A DNA stretch of 64,000 nucleotides from Puccinia triticina (lineage: Eukaryota > Basidiomycota > Pucciniomycetes > Pucciniales > Pucciniaceae). The position numbers and the translations under genes are program-made. The stretch covers positions 1,798,001-1,862,000 of the forward strand of contig NC_070559.1 in assembly GCF_026914185.1 (NCBI RefSeq). Direction: 5' to 3'. The stretch's first letter is position 1. Every line of letters begins with the position of its first letter. Below the pieces are notes generated by a model that saw only the letters and a program-made list of their open reading frames with translations, made no database searches and was not told where the DNA came from. Shown here piece by piece: positions 53,020 through 61,280 of the stretch.

Positions 53020-56000
53020 CAGCCCATAGAACTCCAGTATGTTTTAATTGCAAAGATTAGGATCCAGAAAATAAATTGGCCAAATAAACTTGAACTTCAA
53101 ACTATCCTATTTGTATTTAAAGAAATGAGGGAACAAGCACTTTTTGGACTGTATTTACCAGCAGTGCTAAGTTTCTCCTGCAATAATCTGACACCTGTGT
53201 CCCAAAGATATTGGTCATCCCAGGTTATCTTTGTGAATATATTATTCAATTTATCTTTGCACCAATAACCAATCAACAAGAGGGAAAGTTCAACCATTTT
53301 GGAGTATGATCTTGAATCACTAAAGTAATCAATGAACAAGTGTTGAACATCAGTAAAGTCTGAAGAACAAGGAGGATCTTTGAGAAGATCCCTATTATAC
53401 AGTGTGAATTCTCCAAAGATTGGTAATCCGCTGTTCGTTTGTTTCATGAGGAGATTGCTTTGGATACATTTGAAGAAGGGTTGTCCTTGGGACTCTGATT
53501 TCAGTATGATTTCCTTCCACATATCACTGCTTTTTAAGGCAATGTAACATGCTTCCAAGTTGATCATCAGGGAATGGAGTTTGAGATACATGTGCCTGTT
53601 GTCAGGGATATCTCCTGTATTCATCACAATCCAACTAAACCCTTGGACAGATTTCTCTTGTTCATTTTCCTTAAGGCATGCAAGCCCAATTGGAATTCCT
53701 CCTGCCTCATTTTTTATTGCCTTTTTTTCCTTTGCCTTTTCGTCCATTATCTTGATAAATTTATCCAAAATATCTTGTTTGTCCTTCTCAAATTCTATTT
53801 TCTGGTTTACCCTGAACGATCTGGGCTTCAATTCATCTGGAAACCCATTGCCTAGTGCAACCTTGAAGTCACCCAGTTTTCTAACTGCAAGCTCTTCATT
53901 GATTTTACCATCTTCCATGTTTTCTTCAATTTTGATATTTCTGATAATTCCTTTGTGTGTTAAGCTTTCCAATGCCTGCAATTCATTCCTCCCCCCACAA
54001 CTCTTCAGCTGGGTAAATAGTTCTGGTTGAAATTTTTCATAATAAATTTTGTTTATCAATAATGCTCTCCGCAGTACTTCATTCATATTCATTATTCTTG
54101 AGTGATGTTTTACCTTTTGGGTCAACTCCTCCAACAAAATCTTCTGAACTGGCCCAAAACTTCTATCCCCTATACTTTCCAAATTCCCAATGACAGGAAG
54201 ATGATTTCCTCTGGGATTAAAAGCTTCTTGAAAAATGAAATCAACTAATTTGACATGTGATTTGTATTCCTCTTGGAAATCCCTCTCACTTGATCCAAAT
54301 TCTATCAAACTGGATGTGTTGATGAAAATGGACCACATAATCAATTCCTTGAATCTTCTGAATACGTGTGTCCGAGTTCGGAATTCATGAGCGTATGGTT
54401 GGTCTTCATCTTGATTGGTATTTATGTCCCGTGTAGGCCTGATTGTGTACAACCAATCCACTTTTCTTCTAGTTATCTTGACTGGATATCCTTCTAACCA
54501 AGGGATTTCCATTATCTTCCCAGTTGGCCTTTTCTCATGTATTTCAAAGATTTTTTCTTGGAATTGCTTGGTAAATTCTGCCAAATATCCATCACTGATA
54601 TCAATTTTGGCAATACTTATACAATGGAAAGGCTCAGCAGTGCTTTCTGTTGAGACTTGTGAATCCACACCAGCCTTGATGGCACTATTTTGGGAAACAA
54701 ATTCCTGGTGCAATTGAGCAACATCTCCATTCTCCACACCATCAGGGCTGGTTTCCTTAAAATCAAATCTATTTGTTTCATCAGAATTTTCTCTCTGGAG
54801 GCCTTGAAAAAAATCTTGAGAGCTTTGCACAGGCACAGATAGTCCTGAAAACCAACAGAGAAAGAATTTGTAATTATAATTAGTTGTATCCTTATAGAAA
54901 AACATTATTCTGCGGTTCTTACTTACTTTCATTTTGAGTCTGATCTTCAGCTGTGCAAGGGTGCTCAACCTGATGGCAATCCTGGATTTCACTGGAATTT
55001 TCAACATTTGGAGAGCCTGTTTCATTCAAATCCAAGTCTTCCGCCAATAGATCTAAAAATGAGGGCCATTTGGGATCATTAAGATCTCCAAACACAATAT
55101 GTGGATCTGATAGCCAATATCTGTATGCATCATTCCCATTCATTTCTTTAGAGCTGGATGCTGGTTCTGATGGTAAGAAAGCTGAAAGTTCTCCCCTAGG
55201 TAGGCTTTCAGGGTGCACATAATCACCATGAGATAATGATGGCACCATAGGAATGTGTGATACGCGCGTTGGCGGGGACGGACTGATAGAAAATTGGTCA
55301 TTGAAGTGGTCAATCGCAACATTTTGTGTCCCTGGTTCCAATTCGAAAAAGTGGTTATTAATACTTCGGACAACTCAGAGGAATGAATCACAAGCTTGGC
55401 GGATCTTTCTCAAGCATAATTTTTCGTCCTTACCTTCACATTGAATTTTCTGGGGCATCGGAACATGACCACTGCTCCTACCAGTATATGCAAAATGTGG
55501 TTCAAAACTTGGCTGTGAACTCGTCTCATCAAGATCGTGTTGTGTAGTCTTTTGTCTCTTTCTGGGATTCGAAATCAGATGGGTTTGGAGATTCGCTGCT
55601 TGAAAAAAGGAGGCAAAGAACAGCAGCTGATGAACGACCTTGATACCTTCACCCTAGCCTAGCACTATAAACACGATTGGGCTTACCGTAATAGCTATGT
55701 TTGGGGTCGGACAGCTGCGGATGATGCGCTCCAACCGACGAGAAGTCTGGTTGGAAGATGCTCGGTTGATTTTCCCACTGACGCTTCCCGTTGATTAGTC
55801 TTTCTTGGTTTGGTACTTCGTACCAGATATCTTCTTGGCCTGCGCGAAGACTAGATGTGCACCCCCAATTTGTTGCTGAATCCGGAAGTCTCGAAGAAGC
55901 CAAGGTAGCTTTGCAAATCAAGTACCCAAGCACATGCTGTGCGAGAGAATAAGAATTCAAGAGCATTTTGACACAATGTCTTGAACTAGCTATTTTTATG

Positions 56001-56650
56001 GTGGTACTCGTCAGCAATCAGCCCAGCCTGAGCTAAGGAAAGATATTGAAAGTCTTCCAGGTTTAATGCCAAGCACTACTTCAAGTCGCGCCTTGGGTCG
56101 CTGCGAGTAGTGTGAATCACTCGGTGAGATGAGACTGAGCTGCTCGATGCGACGCTACAAACTCTCTGCGATGCTCCAAGCTATGTTCGCTGCTTCAAGC
56201 TCTGTAGTTTGAGGGACGTAATGCCACCAGATCATCGAGGTTCGATTGAGCGACAGAAATACTGGAGTCTTGAGTACATAGGCAGACATGAAGTCTTATT
56301 GGAGGAGCTGAATGCCCAATGCCTCTCAGAAATTGAAGAGGCAACAAGTACCGATAAAGAAGGCAAGTGTGATTAAGCACTCAAGTGATGTATTATTACA
56401 AAAGAAGGGTACAGGTCTAGCGGCCTTGATACTTTCTGAAGTTGTGTTGTTTTTTTCTTTTTTTTTTTTCAGCATGGGTAAGCGTACATATACAATGGCT
56501 TCATGGCCCCTTACGAAGTGCTTGACATCCACTTGATCCGTTGAAGGGGATCAGTGTGATGTGCGACTTCAACTCGAATCCCAAGCAGCTCTGCTCTTGC
56601 GCTCACATAGAGCGCCCGGAAGGGCTGGTGCCATTCCGGATCACTCATGC
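53020..56650 (-). repeat. Segmental duplication, copy B
   Basis: Counterpart of 2190-5880: the same gene structure, the same order of introns, and shared distal upstream block ending near 56640. A T tract and low-complexity insertion near 56445-56470 is unique to this copy. Confidence 0.8.
53097..55966 (-). CDS. Large putative secreted protein of unknown function, gene B (4 exons)
   Basis: Paralog of gene A with the same four-exon layout: exon 1 55687-55966 (ATG at 55966, MLLNSYSLAQHVLGYLICKA, signal-peptide-like), exon 2 about 55434-55595 (PRKRQKTTQHD), exon 3 ending 54927 (LEPGTQN onward), exon 4 53097-54844. Donors are GTAAGC, GTAAGG and GTAAGT. A frame-compatible acceptor for exon 3, after CTCTGAG (near 55382), stays open here, unlike in copy A, so copy B looks the more intact gene. 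Shared blocks with A are FGPVQKILLEELTQKVK, GGRNELQALE, IPIGLACLK, NTGDIPDNRH and LPIFGEFTL. Function unknown. Both have an N-terminal hydrophobic segment, so extracellular or endomembrane targeting is inferred. Confidence 0.75.
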
Positions 56651-57679
56651 AAAACCTGTAGTTGGCGATTTTGAGAGGGCTGGGGTACTTCGCCTGCGAA
56701 CTCTGAGTCCCAGTCGAGCGAGAAGGTCAGAAGTTTTGAGGACCAAAACTGTTTTAGCAGATGGACTGGGTGCTCTAGTTCTCCGAGTATGAAAAGGGAG
56801 GGGACTGACGTCGTGATGATCATCTGTGTGGCTTCGGCCATCTGGGAGAAGATTCTCCAGACATTGCACAAGATCCCAAGGTGTGAGCATGAGTTCTCCA
56901 GCCGACGTCAAGCCTTCATCGCAAAGGGACAGGGTCTCTAGTGACTTTCCGGAGTCGAAATAGTTGGAAGGATATAAGAGCATGGGGATGATGCAACGGC
57001 CACTTACAAGCCGCCCGGTGAGGCTCAAGGAATGGAGATGGGGAAGCTTGAAGATCGCCCGGAAGATAGGAACCGTATCTTCTGCACCGATGAAGTAAAC
57101 GTCGTGTAGACCAAGTTCGCTGAGGGAAGGAGCAAGGCTGGACAGTAGGAAGGTGAAGCTGCTGATCGAGAGTTTGATCATGGCGAGATGAATTGACCTG
57201 AGATTGGATAATGAGCTGAAGAATCCCGGGTCGAGGTAGAGTTCCTTCGACAGTTGGAGTTGGCGCGTCAGAGTCTCTTGGTAAGCTGTCTGGGACATTG
57301 CATCTGATTTAGAGCGATCAACATTGGGGTAGAGGTTTAGGAGCAAGGTGCGGACCGCACAGGCGGAGGGGGCGGCGGTGCGGCGGTATCTCGTTGATCG
57401 GTCGTCGAGGGCGGGTCCTTGGTGGTCGGGCTGGACCCTGCTTAGCGAATCCTGGAAGCTCAATAGCTGCTGGATCGAGGAGATGATGGGATGTTGGCGG
57501 AGGGCGAGACAGACCGGTTGGGACCAGCTGGGATGGACACACGCCAATGTGGCCAGCCAGGCTTGGGCGGCCGACGAGACTGGTGGGGTGAAATTGGAAA
57601 CGATGATCGGCACCACATCGGCGGAGGTGGTGGCGTGGCGAACCGCATGCTGCGGGCGAGTATTGCGAGTATCGGACAT
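56645..57679 (-). CDS. F-box/LRR-like protein
   Basis: The ATG at 57679 opens MSDTRNTRPQHAVRHATT; four codons earlier a non-ATG start would also be open, and the true N terminus may lie in an upstream exon. After an F-box-like stretch (AWLATLACVHPSWSQPVCLA, resembling the ..LA.V.R.W helix) come leucine-rich repeat-like segments: LSNLRSIHLAMIKLSISSFT, LAPSLSELGLHDVYFI, LPHLHSLSLTG and SLETLSLCDEGLTSAGEL. Proteins of this type often act as substrate adaptors of SCF ubiquitin ligases, and rust genomes hold many. The C terminus is Arg/Ser-rich without a domain. The call rests on motif spacing, not on a match. Confidence 0.5.
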   Translation of the reverse strand: MSDTRNTRPQHAVRHATTSADVVPIIVSNFTPPVSSAAQAWLATLACVHPSWSQPVCLALRQHPIISSIQQLLSFQDSLSRVQPDHQGPALDDRSTRYRRTAAPSACAVRTLLLNLYPNVDRSKSDAMSQTAYQETLTRQLQLSKELYLDPGFFSSLSNLRSIHLAMIKLSISSFTFLLSSLAPSLSELGLHDVYFIGAEDTVPIFRAIFKLPHLHSLSLTGRLVSGRCIIPMLLYPSNYFDSGKSLETLSLCDEGLTSAGELMLTPWDLVQCLENLLPDGRSHTDDHHDVSPLPFHTRRTRAPSPSAKTVLVLKTSDLLARLGLRVRRRSTPALSKSPTTGFA

Positions 57680-57959
57680 GTTGGTAGGCACGAATACGAT
57701 GAGAGCAAGAGGAGCAGGACTTGGAAGTTCAGCTTCGGTATCAGCTTGGTCAGTGTTGGGAGGACCGAGTTGGGTTCAGGGCAGCGAAGGCGGACCAGGT
57801 TGAACGACCATCGACCTGTCGATGCTTGAATACTAGGCCGGGCCTCCGGGAAGCCATCGGGCCCAGCAGCTGCGAGGGACTGTACTGTAAGTTAGGGCTA
57901 GATGCCGATAGGACACATCGCCGAGCTTTCCATCCAGACATCCATGACTGCAATCACCC

Positions 57960-58480
57960 GTGACAGCAGAACCAAAACCAATCAGATCTTATATGGCGCA
58001 TCAGCCCCAGGGGCCAACGATTCTACATTCAGCTACTTTTCTTCCGGAGATGAGCTCTCCCAGTCGACCTGGCTTCGTTGGTCAAGTGATCGGGGTCGCC
58101 CGTCTAAGTAGAAAAAAAAAACGTATTTAAGTGAGCCCGATCCAATATGGTCTGGAGGGGTCGAAGAGGACGAGGACGAATGATTGGACAATCGCGAAAG
58201 AAGTTGAAAGGGTGATCTTGTGAAGTCATAATTGATGAGATAGAGGCGCCCATCACGCGCAGCGCGAGCCCCCTCTCTGTCCGAGAGATGGCTGCGGGGC
58301 CTCCCCCTTGTCGAGAGAAGCTTCTCGACAACACACAGTCGCTGTTCGAATTCTCATTGACTTCCTTTCTTTCACTATGCTTTGATTTAGCCTGCCATTC
58401 TTTACTTTTATTCATAACGTTTTATGTAAGGGTGTACTCTTGTGAGATAAATAGAGTCCTATGCGGAATAGCCTATCTTG
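57960..58480. other. Intergenic, no gene seen
   Basis: Upstream of the F-box-like gene. Contains inverted segments GAGAAGCTTCTC and CGCAGCGCGAGCCCCC. No repeat copy found. Confidence 0.4.
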
Positions 58481-58484
58481 ATTC

Positions 58485-58763
58485 TTATTCAATTCTTGTC
58501 CCACTCTTCTCTGATTCATTATCGAATGATCTCCCCTCCTTAAGACGGTTTGTCATCGAAGATGATGCATATGTAAGCTTCAAACACACAAGCAATGAAC
58601 GCCATCGGTTCTCCAGCTCCTTAAAGTCCCGCCCGACCTCAAACCATTTCGAAACCCACACCATCAACTCATCTTCGCTTCCGACATTCTCATTATCTTT
58701 AATCCATCTCATCCATTCGGCCGAAACTTCGTCAGATCCAGCTCTTGCCCAATCAGCTATCAT
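58485..58763 (-). CDS. Hypothetical protein fragment
   Basis: 92 codons, MIADWARAGSDEVSAEWMRW then WVSKWFEVGRDFKELENRWR, with amphipathic, Trp-rich helices that look like real protein. The frame extends a few codons upstream (EQQKILLDQ) before a stop. Further upstream on the same strand HHPNTIDEIAERLVYIEKAP could be another exon or a piece of a decayed gene. No family recognised. Confidence 0.35.
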   Translation of the reverse strand: MIADWARAGSDEVSAEWMRWIKDNENVGSEDELMVWVSKWFEVGRDFKELENRWRSLLVCLKLTYASSSMTNRLKEGRSFDNESEKSGTRIE

Positions 58764-59103
58764 CTGATCTAGGAGTATTTTTTGCTGCTCTTGTCAGCAT
58801 TCCGAGCGCCACTGGTGTGCCGATATGATATGCGCTCGGCAACTCAACGCCTGCTGTGACTCCGCAAACCTATCGCTTTACTTGGGTGCTTTTTCGATGT
58901 AGACTAACCGCTCCGCTATTTCATCGATGGTGTTTGGGTGATGTTTCCCTCCGGTCATACTGGCCCTTGACGGTGTTTCACGTCTCCTGAGAAACAAGCT
59001 TACCGTGCTAGTAGACCACGCTATATTTCGAGTTAAACTCAATCATTTTGTGTCAAGAAGTGCTTGAGCTAGGAATCGGGCCCCTTAATATTCCATCAGA
59101 TAA

Positions 59104-59882
59104 TCATCTTGGTTGTTTTCGAAGAGATGTCATGTCCCACGGTGCACTGTGCACATTGTTCACATGCTTCCTGAGGTCGGCCAACCTCTTGAACTTCTTA
59201 GTGCAAGATGTCTTTCCGGCAGGCACCGTTCTCACGGCATGGTAACTGCAGGCGACTGTTTTTGTGTTTCGTTGAAAGTAGTCAGCATTTTCTCCAATGT
59301 GATGAGACAAATTTGGTGAAAAGTAAAAGCTTTACGCGAGATAATTGGAGGGAAAAAAAAAAAACTTACAAAGTTGATTCGGGGAGTGTGTGACCCAGTG
59401 CCCTTTGACATTGTCCTTCCTGGAGATCTGCTTCCCGCAACCAGGGAATGTGCATACAAACTTCCCTGTTTGACTGTCAATCGAATATAGCGCACCTCGG
59501 CGCTCGCTAGGGCCGTGACCTGAAAGCTGAGATTCCGGTTCAGGATTCGATACTATAGCTGGGCTTTCCGGTACTGTTCCGGTTTGTCGCGGGGAATTAC
59601 TATTTTGAATTTAATTAACAGAGGAACAATAAGCTTCAATTTTCAATCAACAAAGCACCCAGAAAATATTCCCTGAATCAGCTCACACATCGTTTTGAGA
59701 ATTTTCTCTGTTGGACGATTGGTGTGAATAATAGTTCCCAAGTTGGTAGCTGTGATAGATTGAAATTCCTTATGAATTGGCCAAAAGTTCCTGACTGATT
59801 ATGTGTTCCTCAAAAACAAACTTAAATGCATGCTTGAGGATGTTGCTGGTAATAAGATCAGCAGGGTTTTTGCTGCCAGAAT
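59104..59882 (-). pseudogene. Second copy of the C2H2 zinc-finger gene, cut by element 3
   Basis: Matches 47880-48790 closely: finger 1 (C-TFPG-C, SRKDNVKGHWVTH), the intron, and finger 2 (ACSYHAVRTVPAGKTSCTKK, HVNNVH). The C-terminal tail differs (MTSLRKQPR then stop). The in-frame ATG that starts finger-1 ORF in copy 1 is ATA here. Homology continues upstream to 59882, where the LTR of element 3 begins inside the exon that encodes SQTPLTLSSGTPSSGYN in copy 1. All earlier exons are missing in the window, so this copy is probably inactive unless they resume beyond element 3. Confidence 0.8.
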
Positions 59883-60068
59883 TGTTATGAGCTGCGCCCG
59901 CGCGCCAGGCTCATCCCTGGACATGTCTTGTAGCTACACACACATGTCACGCTCCTCACCATAAGGAGGAGCCGGGGGAAGATCCATTCTCTTTCCCCAT
60001 CTAGCAATTTACATTCTAGCTAGACTTGACGGACCAGCGCCTCCCCACCCTGAGGACAGACCCTTACA
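59883..60068 (+). repeat. 5' LTR of element 3
   Basis: 186 bp, TGTTATGAGC to CCCTTACA, aligning with the 184-bp LTR of element 1. The predicted transcript start lies at or near ATCTAGCAAT (59999-60008). Confidence 0.85.
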
Positions 60069-60080
60069 TATTGCTAGATC
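60069..60080 (+). other. Self-priming site of element 3
   Basis: ATTGCTAGAT (60070-60079), one base after the LTR, is perfectly complementary to ATCTAGCAAT (59999-60008). The element 1 pair is ATTGCTGGAT with ATCCAGCAAT: the single differing base has changed on both partners. Self-priming from the folded mRNA 5' end is established for Tf1/sushi-type elements. Confidence 0.75.
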
Positions 60081-60269
60081 TCAACACGGGGGACGAGGCC
60101 GAAACCAGAATCAGAAAGAACCAAAGACCGAACAAGAAGAACCAGAACCAAACGATAAGAAGAACCAGAACCAAACGATCAGAGCTAAAGAGAGAATCGA
60201 CGATCCTCAAAAAGACCGCACAGACCAGAACCAGACCGAACCACCGACAACCCTGAACCAACCACTCGA

Positions 60270-61280
60270 ATGGCCGACGACGCAGCAGCACTCCGTGCCC
60301 GGGTGGACGAATTGGCGGCATCCATCCAAGAAGAACGCGGACTTCGCCAGCGAGCCGAGGCTGAACTAGCGGCAGCTCGGGCAGGCATGGTTGCGCCGGC
60401 CGTAGTACCCATTGTCCAAGGACAGCCTCCAAACGCGCCCCAAATCCTAGACGATACCACGGCGAAGGGGCCCAAAATCGGCCTGCCAGACAAGTACAAT
60501 GGCACGCGAGGGCCGAAGGCCGAGGTATACGTCACGCAAATTGGTTTATACGTCCTCTCTAACCCCCGGATGTTCCCCAACGACCGTAGCAGGATCATTT
60601 TCTCGATCTCATACCTCACCGGCCAAGCCAGCGAATGGGCTCAGCCAATCACGACGAAGCTGTTCGCCGGACACCCGGTATCGTACCTCGAATTCGCCAC
60701 GGCCTTCCAGATGATGTACTACGACACCGAGCGGAAGTCCCAAGCTGAGAAGGCGCTGAGACTGCTGAAACAAACCAAGTCGGTGGCGCACTATACCTTC
60801 CAGTTCAACCAGCACGCCTCGAACACGGGTTGGGAAATGACAACGCTCATGAGTCAATACCAGCAGGGACTCAAGAAAGACATCCGGTTGGCCCTAGTCC
60901 TGGCTAGGACCCAATTCACCGCACTGACCGACCTCAGCAACCTCGCCCTGAAAATCGACAACGAGATCAACGGAGCAGACCAGTACGCGACAGACCTCAC
61001 AGCTACAGCGGCCAACCCTAACGCCATGGACGTCTTGGCGATGAGAGGCCCGCTCACGAGCGCGGACAAGGCCAGCATGATGCAAGCCGGACTTTGTTTC
61101 TTTTGCGGCGAGAAGGGTCACATTGCGAGGAGCTGCCCAAAGAAAGGAAAGGGGAAGAGCAACGTGGATGCGAGGATTGCCGAACTGGAGGACCAAGTAC
61201 GACGTCTCACCACGGGAGAGGGGACCAGCGGCGGGGCAGGCATGGCGGACGACTCAAAAAATGGCGAGGCTCGGGTGTGA
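60270..61280 (+). CDS. Element 3 gag with zinc knuckle
   Basis: 336 residues, MADDAAALRARVDELAASIQ onward: an N-terminal coiled-coil-like helix (residues 1-40), a retrotransposon gag domain (LPDKYNGTRGPKAEVYVTQ, LTGQASEWAQPI, MSQYQQGLKKDIRLALVLA), and a CCHC knuckle CFFCGEKGHIARSC near residues 275-290, then a short coiled coil (RIAELEDQVRRL). Forms the nucleocapsid. The frame is intact, unlike the element 1 copy. A likely -1 frameshift signal sits 16-22 nt before the stop. Confidence 0.92.
   Translation: MADDAAALRARVDELAASIQEERGLRQRAEAELAAARAGMVAPAVVPIVQGQPPNAPQILDDTTAKGPKIGLPDKYNGTRGPKAEVYVTQIGLYVLSNPRMFPNDRSRIIFSISYLTGQASEWAQPITTKLFAGHPVSYLEFATAFQMMYYDTERKSQAEKALRLLKQTKSVAHYTFQFNQHASNTGWEMTTLMSQYQQGLKKDIRLALVLARTQFTALTDLSNLALKIDNEINGADQYATDLTATAANPNAMDVLAMRGPLTSADKASMMQAGLCFFCGEKGHIARSCPKKGKGKSNVDARIAELEDQVRRLTTGEGTSGGAGMADDSKNGEARV
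61256..61262 (+). promoter_or_regulatory. Candidate -1 ribosomal frameshift heptamer
   Basis: A AAA AAT lies in gag-frame register (TCA AAA AAT). A -1 shift enters the pol frame, which has no stop from here to the window end. Downstream structure was not assessed. Confidence 0.6.

Noticed and set aside
58104..58415. Open frames on both strands at 58.1-58.8 kb including a hydrophobic plus-strand ORF
   Set aside because: The plus-strand frame lies opposite the more protein-like minus-strand frame at 58485-58763 and lacks any motif.
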